Assembly: GCA_902532675.1 (NCBI GenBank)
Contig: CACAIY010000006.1
Coordinates: 1 to 64,000 of the forward strand
DNA: 64,000 nucleotides
DNA from: an uncultured SAR86 cluster bacterium
Lineage (GTDB): Bacteria > Pseudomonadota > Gammaproteobacteria > Magnimaribacterales > Magnimaribacteraceae
Reading direction: 5' to 3'
Below the pieces are notes generated by a model that saw nothing but the letters and a program-made list of their open reading frames with translations, was not told the DNA's origin and ran no database searches. The position numbers and the translations under genes are program-made. This document shows positions 50,476 through 59,921 of the stretch, one piece after another. How positions within the stretch are numbered: the first letter of the stretch is position 1; each line of letters opens with the position of its first letter.

Positions 50476-51762
50476 ATGCCGAGAATTATTTATACGGCCC
50501 TATTCATAGCCCTAATTCCTGCTTATTTTATAAGGCTAACTTGGCGTGGAATAGGAAATAAAAAATATCTGCAAAGGTGGGGCGAGCGATTAGGCATAGC
50601 CAATGTTAAACCTACCAAAGATAAACCAATCATTTGGGTGCATGCTGTTTCAGTAGGTGAAGTAAATGCTTCTATTCCACTTCTAAGAACATTAATGGAG
50701 GAGTATCCTGGAGCAGAATTTTTAGTTACTACCTCAACGCCTACCGGTTCCGATATTCTCCTTTCAAAGCTCGGAAATAAGGTAAAACATCAATATGTCC
50801 CTATCGATATACCAATTTGTATAAATTTATTTATAAATACATGGAAACCAAAAGCATTAATATTATTGGAAACTGAGATTTGGCCGAATATTATTCACTG
50901 CTGCAAGAAGCAAGGAATTATTACTACTCTAGTTAACGCAAGGCTCTCTGAAAAATCTAAAATAAAATACCTGCGATTTAGTTCTCTAATTCAACCCGCC
51001 ATTAATTCGTTAGATCTTATTCTGGCTCAGTATAAATCTGATGCAGATCGTTTTAATGAGATTGCAGTTGATAAAAAAATTAAACTTTGTGGAAATCTTA
51101 AGTTTGATCAAGACATGCCTGAAGAATTAGAAAGTATTTCCGGATCCATAAGAGATTCATGGTCAATACAAGGTAAGAGGAGGCCTACACTTATAGCAGC
51201 TAGCACTCATGAGGGGGAGGAAATCATAGTTCTAGATGCATTTAATTTAATCTTAAAAAAAATAACTGACGCATTACTTATACTAGTCCCAAGACATCTT
51301 GAAAGATTTGATAGAGTTAAATCTTTAATAGATAACAAAGGTTTCAACTCCTCTTCTAGATCTAAAAAAGAAGACGTTACTAATGATGTTCAAGTTTTAT
51401 TCGGTGACACGATGGGGGAATTAAACTTTTTATATTCTGTATCGGATGTAGCTTTTGTTGGTGGCAGTTTAATTGATCATGGAGGACAGAACCTTCTTGA
51501 ACCTGCTGCTCAAGGATTACCATTATGTTCCGGGCCTAGTCTAAGGAATTTTGTAGAAATATCTGAACAACTAAAAAAATCTAGTGGGTTAAAAATAATT
51601 AATAACAAGAAAGAATTAGCAGACTACTTTATAGGTTTAGTCAATGATGAGAATAATTTAAAAGAAACTGGCCAAGTTTCTAAAGCTATCTTTATGAAAA
51701 ATAGGGGGGCTATCGAAATAATAAAAGGAACACTTAAAAATTCTTTTAAAGGCCTACTCTAG
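50476..51762 (+). CDS. waaA: 3-deoxy-D-manno-octulosonic acid (Kdo) transferase
   Basis: A 428-residue GT30 enzyme adding Kdo to lipid IVA. It has the N-terminal membrane-associated helix, the GERLG and IWVHAVSVGEVNA segment (with the conserved Glu acting as catalytic base), LLETEIWPN, TLIAASTHEGEE and GGSLIDHGGQNLLEPAA. Length and motifs are standard. The gene is followed by the sigma-54 control region of glnK. Confidence 0.96.
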   Translation: MPRIIYTALFIALIPAYFIRLTWRGIGNKKYLQRWGERLGIANVKPTKDKPIIWVHAVSVGEVNASIPLLRTLMEEYPGAEFLVTTSTPTGSDILLSKLGNKVKHQYVPIDIPICINLFINTWKPKALILLETEIWPNIIHCCKKQGIITTLVNARLSEKSKIKYLRFSSLIQPAINSLDLILAQYKSDADRFNEIAVDKKIKLCGNLKFDQDMPEELESISGSIRDSWSIQGKRRPTLIAASTHEGEEIIVLDAFNLILKKITDALLILVPRHLERFDRVKSLIDNKGFNSSSRSKKEDVTNDVQVLFGDTMGELNFLYSVSDVAFVGGSLIDHGGQNLLEPAAQGLPLCSGPSLRNFVEISEQLKKSSGLKIINNKKELADYFIGLVNDENNLKETGQVSKAIFMKNRGAIEIIKGTLKNSFKGLL

Positions 51763-51842
51763 AAACCCTGCACCTTTCTTAATCAAAGAAAATACCTTTA
51801 GCACTATTTAAGCTCAAATCATATTCATAACCTCATTATAAA

Positions 51843-51859
51843 TTGGCATATAAATTGCA
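51843..51859 (+). promoter_or_regulatory. Sigma-54 promoter of glnK-amtB operon 1
   Basis: TTGGCATATAAATTGCA has the -24 GG and -12 GC separated by the invariant ten bases and matches the consensus TGGCAC-N5-TTGC. It lies 41 bases before the glnK ATG, giving a leader of about 30 bases. A TGCACC half-site (51769-51774) about 70 bases upstream could be part of an NtrC enhancer. Confidence 0.82.
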
Positions 51860-51899
51860 TATATCTATATGTAATTTATAAAAATGAAGGAGCAAGATT

Positions 51900-52238
51900 A
51901 TGAAGTTAATAACAGCAGTTATTAAACCGTTCAAACTAGATGAAGTAAGGGAAGCTCTACTAACTGTTGGAGTAACAGGTTTAACGGTAACGGATGTAAA
52001 AGGCTACGGACGTCAAAAAGGACATACAGAACTTTATAGAGGTTCAGAGTATGAAGTAGATCTTTTACCTAAAACAAAAATTGATATAGCAGTTTCAGAT
52101 GAGCAATGTGAAGAAGTTATTGAGGCAGTTACTAAAGCAGCAAATACAAACAACATTGGCGATGGAAAGATTTTTGTCTTTGGTTTAGATCAATTAGTTC
52201 GTATAAGAACTGGTGATCTTAATGAAGACGCACTTTAA
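51900..52238 (+). CDS. glnK: Nitrogen regulatory protein P-II, copy 1
   Basis: A 112-residue P-II signal protein sensing 2-oxoglutarate, ATP/ADP and glutamine status. Tyr51, the uridylylation site, is present in YRGSEYEVDLLPKTK; the B-loop [11 protein letters not shown] and C-loop VRIRTGD are conserved. Genomic pairing with amtB makes it GlnK type, a direct blocker of the ammonium channel. AAGGAGCAAG precedes the ATG. Expression from the sigma-54 promoter implies induction in nitrogen limitation. Confidence 0.95.
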   Translation: MKLITAVIKPFKLDEVREALLTVGVTGLTVTDVKGYGRQKGHTELYRGSEYEVDLLPKTKIDIAVSDEQCEEVIEAVTKAANTNNIGDGKIFVFGLDQLVRIRTGDLNEDAL

Positions 52239-52255
52239 AAATATAAGGAGATAAA

Positions 52256-53479
52256 ATGACAGAATTAGAATTTGCACTCAATACGTTCTATCTTCTAATG
52301 AGCGGAGCCCTAGTCATGTGGATGGCAGCTGGGTTTACGATGTTAGAAGCTGGGTTAGTCAGATCAAAGAATGCATCTGAAATTGTAACTAAAAACTTAG
52401 GGTTATTTTCCATTGCTTGCGTAATGTATTTAACTTGTGGTTTTTTCATAATGTATCCAGGTGATTCAGCAATATCATCATGGATTCCTGGCTTTAGTTT
52501 CAGTTATCTTTCACTTGGTATGGAGGGGCAAGACATGTCTTATGGCTCTTACTCAGAGGCTTCAGACTTCTTCTTCCAAGTTGTTTTTGTTGCAACTGCT
52601 ATGTCTATAGTTTCAGGTGCAGTAGCTGAAAGAATGAAACTATTACCATTTTTTGCATTTGCAGTAATACTTACAGGGTTCATATACCCTGTTCAAGGTT
52701 ATTGGAAGTGGGGCGGAGGCGGCCTAGATGCCCTAGGGTATACAGATTTTGCTGGTTCAGGTGTAGTGCATTTATGTGGAGCTGCAGCAGCTTTAGCAGC
52801 GGTTAGCATTCTAGGGGCAAGGAAAGGTAAATATGGATCTGATGGATCTGCTTATGCGATTCCTGGATCAAATATACCTATTGCAGCTTTAGGAGCTTTA
52901 GTTTTATGGTTAGGTTGGTTTGGGTTTAATGGAGGCTCACAATTAGCTATTCATACTGCTGCAGATGCAATCGCAGTTGGTCAGGTTTTTCTTAACACTA
53001 ATATGGCAGCAGCAGGTGGAGTAATAGGGGCTTTATTTGCCAGTAGAATATTTAGTGGAAAAGCTGATGTAACTATGGCAATTAATGGAGCAATAGCTGG
53101 ATTAGTAGCCATAACAGCTGCACCTGACACACCAACAGGTGGTCTAGCGACACTGATAGGTTTAATTGGTGGAATAATAGTTTATTTCTCAGTAATAACA
53201 TTAGACTCTAAATTCAAGATTGATGATCCAGTAGGTGCTATTTCAGCCCATGGAACAGTTGGTATTTGGGGAATTATGGCTACTCCTCTTTCTGGTGCAG
53301 GTGCATTTGGTACTCAAGCGATTGGAGCAATAGTCATATTTGGATGGGTATTTATAACAAGCTATGTAGTGTTAAAAACGTTAGATAGTTTAGTAGGAAT
53401 ACGTGCTTCAGAAGAAGATGAAGAGCTAGGACTAGATAAAGCAGAGATAGGAGTAGAAGCTTATCCTGATTTTAAATAG
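52256..53479 (+). CDS. amtB: Ammonium transporter, copy 1
   Basis: A 407-residue Amt/MEP channel with about eleven membrane helices and no cleavable signal. Conserved features include FTMLEAGLVRSKNA in helix 1, the pore histidines in GVVHLCGAAAALAA and ISAHGTVGIWG, and GWFGFNGGSQLA. It is 17 bases after glnK. It differs from the second AmtB (55195) in N-terminus and length, so the two are diverged paralogues rather than a recent duplication. Confidence 0.95.
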   Translation: MTELEFALNTFYLLMSGALVMWMAAGFTMLEAGLVRSKNASEIVTKNLGLFSIACVMYLTCGFFIMYPGDSAISSWIPGFSFSYLSLGMEGQDMSYGSYSEASDFFFQVVFVATAMSIVSGAVAERMKLLPFFAFAVILTGFIYPVQGYWKWGGGGLDALGYTDFAGSGVVHLCGAAAALAAVSILGARKGKYGSDGSAYAIPGSNIPIAALGALVLWLGWFGFNGGSQLAIHTAADAIAVGQVFLNTNMAAAGGVIGALFASRIFSGKADVTMAINGAIAGLVAITAAPDTPTGGLATLIGLIGGIIVYFSVITLDSKFKIDDPVGAISAHGTVGIWGIMATPLSGAGAFGTQAIGAIVIFGWVFITSYVVLKTLDSLVGIRASEEDEELGLDKAEIGVEAYPDFK

Positions 53480-53492
53480 CTGCGCAAATAAT

Positions 53493-53520
53493 AAGGGTGG
53501 CTCTGTGATAAGCCACCCTT
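53493..53520 (+). terminator. Hairpin after amtB operon 1
   Basis: AAGGGTGGCT (53493-53502) pairs perfectly over ten bases with AGCCACCCTT (53511-53520) around an eight-base loop, 13 bases after the amtB stop. Only a short T stretch follows, so it may be leaky or mainly protect the mRNA end. Confidence 0.6.
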
Positions 53521-53534
53521 CAATTTGAGAGAAT

Positions 53535-53762
53535 ATGGATATTCTAGTTAACAAGGACGTTAATCTCAGAATTAATAAAATGAATAGAAAATTAATTAAA
53601 CCTAAACAAGCTGCAAATATTCTGATGTGTAGCGAAAGAACCTTAGAGACTTGGAGAAGAGAAGAGAAAGGTCCTAGTTATTATAAGATAGAAGGAAAAG
53701 TGCTTTATGGGCTTGATGATTTACAAAATTTTATTGAAGGCTCTAGAGTTTCTGTTACATAA
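53535..53762 (+). CDS. Small helix-turn-helix (excisionase/MerR-like) protein
   Basis: A 75-residue protein with an HTH_17-type winged helix: KLIKPKQAANILMCSERTLETWRR followed by GPSYYKIEGKVLYGLDDLQNFIEG. Proteins of this kind are DNA-binding regulators or phage-type excisionases; no integrase or att site lies nearby, so a local regulator is more likely. An internal ATG at 53580 would also leave the fold whole, but neither start has a strong ribosome site. It lies between two ammonium-uptake operons, 24 bases ahead of a lipoprotein gene. Confidence 0.65.
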   Translation: MDILVNKDVNLRINKMNRKLIKPKQAANILMCSERTLETWRREEKGPSYYKIEGKVLYGLDDLQNFIEGSRVSVT

Positions 53763-53786
53763 TGAATATTTAATTAAGGAGAATAA

Positions 53787-54602
53787 ATGAAATTGAAAAT
53801 TATAACTTTAGCAGCAATTATTTCTTTAGTCGCTTCTTGTTCAGGAAGTGATCAAAGTAAAGAAATCAAAATTAGTGATGCTGCAGAAACTACAGCTTAT
53901 GTGGAATATCTTTTTTGTAAAAATGGATCTGACATGTCGCAAGAGTCCTTTGCGACAATGATATCGGAATGGAATATCATACAAGACGGTATGGAAAATC
54001 CTGTGCCTATGTCTGTAGGACTCGTTCCAAGAACTGAAACTGATTTGTATGACGGGATGTGGGTATTGGTTTGGCAATCTAAAGAGCAAAGCGAAAAAGG
54101 TTGGGAAGAATGGTTGGCGGGACCTGCAGAAGCTTGGATTGAAAAGACTAGTTCTATTCTCTCTTGTGTGGACTCGGACGGAGATGCAATAAATTATAGC
54201 TTTAATGTAAGCAATTTTAGACCTGCGCAAGTTCAAGATGCAGAACCTGGAGGAGTAGTGGGCTTTAATTTCTGTAGTTACACCGATTCATTTGGTCCGG
54301 GCGAATTAATTGCAGCCAATGGAATTTATAATCAATGGCTAGATGCTGCTGTGGAAGCAGCAGGTACTGCTTCACCGTACTTTTATACAATTCATGAACC
54401 TAATTTTGAAACTCCAATTCCAGGCTCATCTGCAGGTTCCTATGATTATGCTTTTCATCATTTTTGGGATTCTGAAGAATCTAGACTACAAGGTGTAGCT
54501 ATGTTTGAACAAACGGCTCCTGCCCCTCAAGGACCTCAGCCTGACTGCATTCAAGAACCTTTCTTGTTTGACAGTTACCCCTTCAGATCTCCTCAAATAT
54601 AA
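53787..54602 (+). CDS. Uncharacterised lipoprotein with internal domain duplication
   Basis: A 271-residue protein with a lipoprotein signal (lipobox LVASC, Cys at about residue 18), so it is tethered to a membrane in the periplasm. The mature part seems to contain two similar domains (about residues 38-120 and 150-250), each with an FC motif, a Trp in a helix, a YD segment and a late W-x-S-x-E or WDSEES stretch, suggestive of a repeated dimeric alpha/beta-barrel-like fold. I do not recognise a named family. AAGGAG precedes the ATG. It is followed by a terminator and then by the second glnK-amtB operon. Confidence 0.7.
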   Translation: MKLKIITLAAIISLVASCSGSDQSKEIKISDAAETTAYVEYLFCKNGSDMSQESFATMISEWNIIQDGMENPVPMSVGLVPRTETDLYDGMWVLVWQSKEQSEKGWEEWLAGPAEAWIEKTSSILSCVDSDGDAINYSFNVSNFRPAQVQDAEPGGVVGFNFCSYTDSFGPGELIAANGIYNQWLDAAVEAAGTASPYFYTIHEPNFETPIPGSSAGSYDYAFHHFWDSEESRLQGVAMFEQTAPAPQGPQPDCIQEPFLFDSYPFRSPQI

Positions 54603-54613
54603 TTTTTTAGCTT

Positions 54614-54648
54614 GCTGGGACTTTAATTAGTCCCACCAGCTTTATTTT
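54614..54648 (+). terminator. Terminator after the lipoprotein gene
   Basis: GGGACT pairs with AGTCCC around TTAATT, and the outer GCT/AGC can extend the stem; TTTATTTT follows. This looks like a Rho-independent terminator insulating the second glnK-amtB operon. Confidence 0.65.
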
Positions 54649-54735
54649 GGTGCATTAAAATCAACAAAGCACTCAATTAACTCTTTATTTACTCTAAATA
54701 AACGTAAAACCCTTCTTTTTACTTAAATCTACGTA

Positions 54736-54752
54736 TTGGCACTAAGATTGCA
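54736..54752 (+). promoter_or_regulatory. Sigma-54 promoter of glnK-amtB operon 2
   Basis: TTGGCACTAAGATTGCA fits the consensus closely: GG at 54738-54739 and GC at 54750-54751 are ten bases apart. It lies 86 bases before the glnK ATG. A GGTGCA half-site (54649-54654) upstream may belong to an NtrC enhancer. Confidence 0.85.
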
Positions 54753-54768
54753 TATAAAGAGTAAATAG

Positions 54769-55176
<408 letters not shown>

Positions 55177-55194
55177 ATAATTGAAGGGGATCTT

Positions 55195-56475
55195 ATGATT
55201 AAAAAAATATTATTAGTAACAATACTGCCTTTCTTTTCTATTGGTATATTTGCCGATGGTTTAGATTCTGGAGACACAGCTTGGATACTAACTTCTACAG
55301 CTTTAGTTTTATTGATGACGTTACCAGGGTTGTCACTTTTTTACGCTGGATTGGTACGAAGTAAAAATGCTATATCGGTTTTAATGCAATGTTTTGCTAT
55401 TGCTTGCATAGTTTCAGTTGCTTGGGTTGTTTATGGCTATAGTCTGGCCTTTACAGAAGGTAATGCCTTTTTTGGAGGAACTAGTGCTTTCTTTTTAGCT
55501 GGTATAGGTAGAGATACTTTGGCTCCTGACACCACCATGCCCCATTCTTTATTTGTTATCTTTCAAATGACTTTCGCAATAATTACTCCTGCTTTAGTAG
55601 TAGGTGCGTTTGCCGAAAGAATGAAATTTGGTGCCATGTGTTTGTTCTCATTACTTTGGTTTACGGCTGTATATATACCGGCTTGTCATATGATTTGGGG
55701 TGGAGGTTATTTAGCTGATGTAAAAGATTTTGCTGGAGGCTTGGTAGTTCACCTTACTTGTGGAGTAGGGGCTCTAGTTATTGCTCTAGTTTTAGGTCCA
55801 AGAAAAGGGTTTCCTTCAACAGCCATGCCCCCACATAACAGAACAATGGTAGTTACTGGAGCAGCATTGCTTTGGGTCGGATGGTTCGGCTTTAATGCAG
55901 GAAGTTCATGGGCTGCTGATGGTTTGGCTGGAATGGCAATGCTTGTAACTCACATAAGTGCGGCAACAGGAGCTTTAACTTGGATGGCAATAGAGTGGAT
56001 CAAAGGTGGAAAACCAACAATAGTAGGTATAGCAACAGGTATGGTTGCTGGATTAGCTACCATTACTCCTGCAGCAGGAAGTGTTGGACCAGAAGGTGCA
56101 TTATTGATAGGTCTAATGGCTGGTTCAATTTGTTTTTATGCTACTCAAGCAGTTAAAGGTGTGTTTGGCATTGACGATTCTTTAGATGTATTCCCTGTAC
56201 ATGGAGTTGGAGGAATTATTGGAATAATAATGGTTAGCTTTGTTGGGGTTCAAGGAGGTTTCTTAGGTTCAAGTGCTGGAGAATCATGGGTACCAATGGA
56301 GCAGTTTATTATTCAAATAAAAGGAATAGTTGTGATAGGCCTTTGGACAGCAGTAGCTTCATGGGTAATTCTGAAGATATTAGGCTCTTTAATGGCACTA
56401 AGAGTTACTGAAGAAGAAGAATATGAAGGGTTAGACGTAACTGAACATGAGGAGAGAAGTTACGATCTAGTTTAA
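55195..56475 (+). CDS. amtB: Ammonium transporter, copy 2
   Basis: A 426-residue Amt channel resembling E. coli AmtB: an N-terminal signal peptide (MIKKILLVTILPFFSIGIFA), then eleven helices with TLPGLSLFYAGLVRSKNA, the Phe/Trp gate region, pore histidines in GLVVHLTCGVGAL and FPVHGVGGIIG, and WVGWFGFNAGSSWA. The C-terminal tail that contacts GlnK is present (LRVTEEEEYEGLDVTEHEER). The ribosome site is GAAGGGGAT. Confidence 0.96.
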   Translation: MIKKILLVTILPFFSIGIFADGLDSGDTAWILTSTALVLLMTLPGLSLFYAGLVRSKNAISVLMQCFAIACIVSVAWVVYGYSLAFTEGNAFFGGTSAFFLAGIGRDTLAPDTTMPHSLFVIFQMTFAIITPALVVGAFAERMKFGAMCLFSLLWFTAVYIPACHMIWGGGYLADVKDFAGGLVVHLTCGVGALVIALVLGPRKGFPSTAMPPHNRTMVVTGAALLWVGWFGFNAGSSWAADGLAGMAMLVTHISAATGALTWMAIEWIKGGKPTIVGIATGMVAGLATITPAAGSVGPEGALLIGLMAGSICFYATQAVKGVFGIDDSLDVFPVHGVGGIIGIIMVSFVGVQGGFLGSSAGESWVPMEQFIIQIKGIVVIGLWTAVASWVILKILGSLMALRVTEEEEYEGLDVTEHEERSYDLV

Positions 56476-56490
56476 TCAAGGCATTTAAAA

Positions 56491-56519
56491 AAAACCGGCT
56501 TTTTACGGCCGGTTTTTTT
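56491..56519 (+). terminator. Terminator after amtB operon 2
   Basis: AAAACCGGC (56491-56499) pairs with GCCGGTTTT (56508-56516) around an eight-base loop and ends in T to 56519. A strong Rho-independent terminator 16 bases after the amtB stop. Confidence 0.9.
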
Positions 56520-56551
56520 ATGTTTGATTCATAATCAACTAGAATAAAAGC

Positions 56552-57484
56552 GTGCAGAAGAACTCTTTAATTTCCATTATGGGGCCTACGGGTATAGGCA
56601 AGACCAATCTCGCATTCGAACTTTACGATAGTGCCGAAGTAGAAATAATTAGCGTTGACTCTGTTCAAGTTTATAAACACCTAAATATTGGCAGCGGAAA
56701 ACCAGATAAAAAAGTCTTAATCAAATATCCTCATAAATTAATAGATGTAATAGATCCACATGAGAACTATTCAACTGGTAAGTTCCAAAAGGATTGTTTG
56801 AAAGAGATCAAGAAGGCAAATTCTTCTAAGAAAATCCCTTTATTAGTTGGAGGAACAATGCTCTATTTTAAAAATTTATTTCATGGTTTATCCGAATTAC
56901 CTGAATCAACTGAAGAGATTAGGCAGGAAGTAGAGTTAGAGTGTAATAAGAAAGGTCTGGAGGTCATGCATGAATATCTACAACAAATAGATCCTTTTTC
57001 AGCTAAGAATATTCATCCAAACGACTCTCAAAGAATAAAAAGAGCTATCGAAGTCTACAGATTAACAAATAAACCTTTATCTGTATGGCAGCAAGAAAAT
57101 AATCTAGAGGTTCATGAAGATTTGAAATCATTTAATATACATCAGTTTGCTATAAAGCCTAAAGATAAAGAAACTCATCGCGAGAAAGTTGCAATTCGGT
57201 TTCAAGATATGATTGATCAAGGCTTGATAGAGGAAGTGGAGCGTTTATTAAAGAAGAAACAAATGGATTCTTCTAAATCTTCTATGAAGAGTGTTGGTTA
57301 TAAGCAAATCTCAGATTATTTAGAAGGTAATTTATCGTTTGATGAGATGGTGTTTAGGGCAGTGACAGCCACAAGGCAGCTTGCTAAAAGACAAATGACC
57401 TGGCTTAGGAGTTGGAATAGAGTAATATGGCTTGAAGAGGAATCAGATAATAATTTAGATATAGTTTTGGACGCCATTAATTAA
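56552..57484 (+). CDS. miaA: tRNA dimethylallyltransferase
   Basis: It adds dimethylallyl to A37 of tRNAs reading UNN codons. 310 residues with P-loop MGPTGIGKTNLAFEL, the DMAPP-contact region ISVDSVQVYKHLNIGSGKP, LLVGGTMLYFKNLFHGLSELP and KSVGYKQISDYLEG. The start is GTG at 56552. It opens the conserved miaA-hflX-hflKC block, but hfq, normally the next gene, is absent: the hflX ATG overlaps the miaA stop. Confidence 0.95.
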   Translation: MQKNSLISIMGPTGIGKTNLAFELYDSAEVEIISVDSVQVYKHLNIGSGKPDKKVLIKYPHKLIDVIDPHENYSTGKFQKDCLKEIKKANSSKKIPLLVGGTMLYFKNLFHGLSELPESTEEIRQEVELECNKKGLEVMHEYLQQIDPFSAKNIHPNDSQRIKRAIEVYRLTNKPLSVWQQENNLEVHEDLKSFNIHQFAIKPKDKETHREKVAIRFQDMIDQGLIEEVERLLKKKQMDSSKSSMKSVGYKQISDYLEGNLSFDEMVFRAVTATRQLAKRQMTWLRSWNRVIWLEEESDNNLDIVLDAIN

Positions 57485-58788
57485 TGATTGAGAGGTTAAA
57501 TGTTGAGCCTGTGTCAGTGATAGTTCACATGGACAGGTTTTTAATAGGTTCAGAAAATCTTTCATTGAATGCCAAGGAAGAGTTTACGGAGTTATGCAGA
57601 TCTTCTGGATCTAGGATTGGTGCGGAAGTGTTTGGGAAAATAGATAAGCCTACTTCTAATTACTTTATCAAGGCAGGCAAAGTGGAGGAAATTAAGGCCT
57701 TGGTTAAAGAATTGTCAGCTGAGTTAGTAATCTTTAATAATGCTCTTTCGCCCTCCCAAGAAAGAAATTTAGAGAAGATCTTTGATGCAAGGGTTTTAGA
57801 TAGGACATCTTTAATATTAGATATTTTTGCAACTAGAGCAACAAGTCATATTGGTAAGCTCCAAGTGGAGCTAGCTCAGTTAACTCACCTTTCAACTAGA
57901 CTTGTCAGAGGATGGAGTCACCTTGAAAGGCAAAAAGGGGGAATAGGACTTAGAGGACCAGGGGAAACTCAACTTGAAACAGATAGAAGATTAATTGGGC
58001 AAAGAATAAAGAGCATCAAGAAAAGGTTAGATAAAGCCCATAACCAAAAAGAAGTTAATAGGTATTCAAGAAAAAAAGGCAAGAATCAAGTAGTTGCTTT
58101 AGTGGGTTATACCAATGCCGGCAAAACAACATTGTTTAATTGCTTAACACAGAATATGCTCTATGCCGCTGATAAACCCTTCGCTACTTTAGACTCTGTT
58201 ACTAGAAAGAACTCTATACCGGACTTAAAGAGTATTCTTTTCTCAGACACTGTAGGTTTTATCTCTGACCTTCCCACTCAGCTCATCGAATCCTTTAAGG
58301 CCACTTTAGACGACTTAAGAACAGCTGATCTTCTTCTCCATGTGGTTGATATATCAGATAAAGACTATAGATTTAAAGTGAAGGAAGTAATGAAGTTAAT
58401 TGATGAGCTGGGCTTATCAGATATCCCTATCCTTAGGGTTAACAATAAGAGTGATAAAGCAAATTTATCTAATTTAGAAGAACTTTCAGCCTCAAAAAAT
58501 GATCAGGTTTGGATTTCAGCACAAACCGAAGAAGGGTTTGATGACTTAATAAATTCAATTAATACTAAACTTTACGGCAAGGAGCAAAAAAAATGGGTAT
58601 CTCTTTTCCCAGAATTAGGTTGGTTAAGGGCCGAACTTTATTCTTCAGGAAGTGTTATTGAAGAAAGAACATCTGATTCAGGTCTGATACAATTACAAAT
58701 TAAGAGTAATGCACTCGAACTAGAAAAGTTAAAGCTGATTAAAGGCTTTAAAATTTTAAATAAACAATTAATAAAGGAAGCGATTTAA
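57484..58788 (+). CDS. hflX: Ribosome-associated GTPase HflX
   Basis: A 434-residue GTPase that splits or rescues stalled ribosomes under stress. The N-terminal HflX domain includes RGPGETQLETDRRLIGQRI; the G domain has G1 GYTNAGKTTLFN, G3 DTVGFISDLPTQLIESFKAT and G4 NKSD. The ATG overlaps the miaA TAA by one base, giving tight translational coupling. Confidence 0.96.
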   Translation: MIERLNVEPVSVIVHMDRFLIGSENLSLNAKEEFTELCRSSGSRIGAEVFGKIDKPTSNYFIKAGKVEEIKALVKELSAELVIFNNALSPSQERNLEKIFDARVLDRTSLILDIFATRATSHIGKLQVELAQLTHLSTRLVRGWSHLERQKGGIGLRGPGETQLETDRRLIGQRIKSIKKRLDKAHNQKEVNRYSRKKGKNQVVALVGYTNAGKTTLFNCLTQNMLYAADKPFATLDSVTRKNSIPDLKSILFSDTVGFISDLPTQLIESFKATLDDLRTADLLLHVVDISDKDYRFKVKEVMKLIDELGLSDIPILRVNNKSDKANLSNLEELSASKNDQVWISAQTEEGFDDLINSINTKLYGKEQKKWVSLFPELGWLRAELYSSGSVIEERTSDSGLIQLQIKSNALELEKLKLIKGFKILNKQLIKEAI

Positions 58789-58790
58789 AG

Positions 58791-59921
58791 ATGTCTTGGA
58801 ATGGAAACGATAATAAAGATCCTTGGGGTAGAGATAATGCTCCCCCTGAGATTGATGAAGTAATTAAAAAAGCTAAAGAAACAATAAATTCTATTTTTGG
58901 TGGTGGAAACTCTACGGAAGGCGGATCTTCAGAAGGATTTAGTTTTAAAAATTTCACCTGGATTTTCCTTGTACTTATACTCGGATATGTAACTTTCGGG
59001 ATTTACCAAGTTGAAGAAGCAGAAAGGTCAGTAGTATTAAGATTGGGTAAATTTCAGGAAATCAAAGGACCTGGTTTACGTTGGAATCCTCCAATAGTAG
59101 ATAGTGTAACAGTGGTTGATGTGGTTAGAGTAAGACCGCACAGGCACGATGCTCTAATGTTAACTAAAGATGAAAATATTGTCGATGTGACAGTTTCTGT
59201 TCAGTACCAAATAGCTGACCCTAAGAAATACGTTCTAGATATAAGAGATGCTGACTCAAGTCTCGCTCAGGCTACTGAGAGTGCTCTTAGACATGTAGTT
59301 GGAGGATCTATAATGGATGATGCTCTGACGACTGGTCGTGAGTTAATAGCCCAAGAAGTTAGAACAAGATTACAAAATTATCTAAATAGATATTCCACTG
59401 GGTTAGAGGTGTTGATTGTAAATATAGAAGACTCATCTCCACCGAATCAAGTGCAAGAAGCGTTTGACGATGTTATTAAAGCAAGGGAAGATGAAGTCAG
59501 GGCAAGAAATGAAGCTGAAACCTATGCTAATGGGCTAGTTCCAGAAGCTAGAGGTGAAGCCCAAAGGATGCTTCAAGATGCAGAAGCTTATAAAGAACAA
59601 GTAATCTCAGAAGCTGAAGGAGATGCAGCTAGATTTAACTTGCTGTTGGCTGAATATCAGAAAGCACCAGATGTAACAAGAAATCGCCTTTACTTAGATT
59701 CAATTCAGGGTGTGATGTCAAATAGCACTAAAGTGATGATAGACGTTGAAGGAGGTAATAATATTTTGTACTTACCACTAGATAAGATTGCGCAATCCGC
59801 TAGAGGTGTTGAAGAATTAAATATTCCTTCCACTTCTAATAATTCAACTTCTATAAGAGATTTAACCAATCAAGTTATAGAAGAAATTAGAAGAAGAAAT
59901 AGACAAGAGGAGAGAAGGTAA
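58791..59921 (+). CDS. hflK: FtsH protease modulator HflK
   Basis: A 376-residue SPFH/Band-7 membrane protein. N-terminal NDNKDPWGRDNAPPEID is typical of HflK, followed by one membrane helix (about residues 54-73), the band-7 domain (ERSVVLRLGKFQEIKGPGL) and a helical region rich in A/E. With HflC it forms the large periplasmic cage around FtsH. It shares one base with hflC. Confidence 0.95.
   Translation: MSWNGNDNKDPWGRDNAPPEIDEVIKKAKETINSIFGGGNSTEGGSSEGFSFKNFTWIFLVLILGYVTFGIYQVEEAERSVVLRLGKFQEIKGPGLRWNPPIVDSVTVVDVVRVRPHRHDALMLTKDENIVDVTVSVQYQIADPKKYVLDIRDADSSLAQATESALRHVVGGSIMDDALTTGRELIAQEVRTRLQNYLNRYSTGLEVLIVNIEDSSPPNQVQEAFDDVIKAREDEVRARNEAETYANGLVPEARGEAQRMLQDAEAYKEQVISEAEGDAARFNLLLAEYQKAPDVTRNRLYLDSIQGVMSNSTKVMIDVEGGNNILYLPLDKIAQSARGVEELNIPSTSNNSTSIRDLTNQVIEEIRRRNRQEERR

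Noticed and set aside
51769-51785. Complete NtrC enhancer upstream of glnK copy 1
   Set aside because: Only the left half-site TGCACC is good; the right half does not match. The same holds for the single half-site before copy 2.
53535-53762. Excisionase-like HTH gene as a sign of a prophage or integrative element
   Set aside because: No integrase, att repeats, tRNA target or other phage genes lie nearby.
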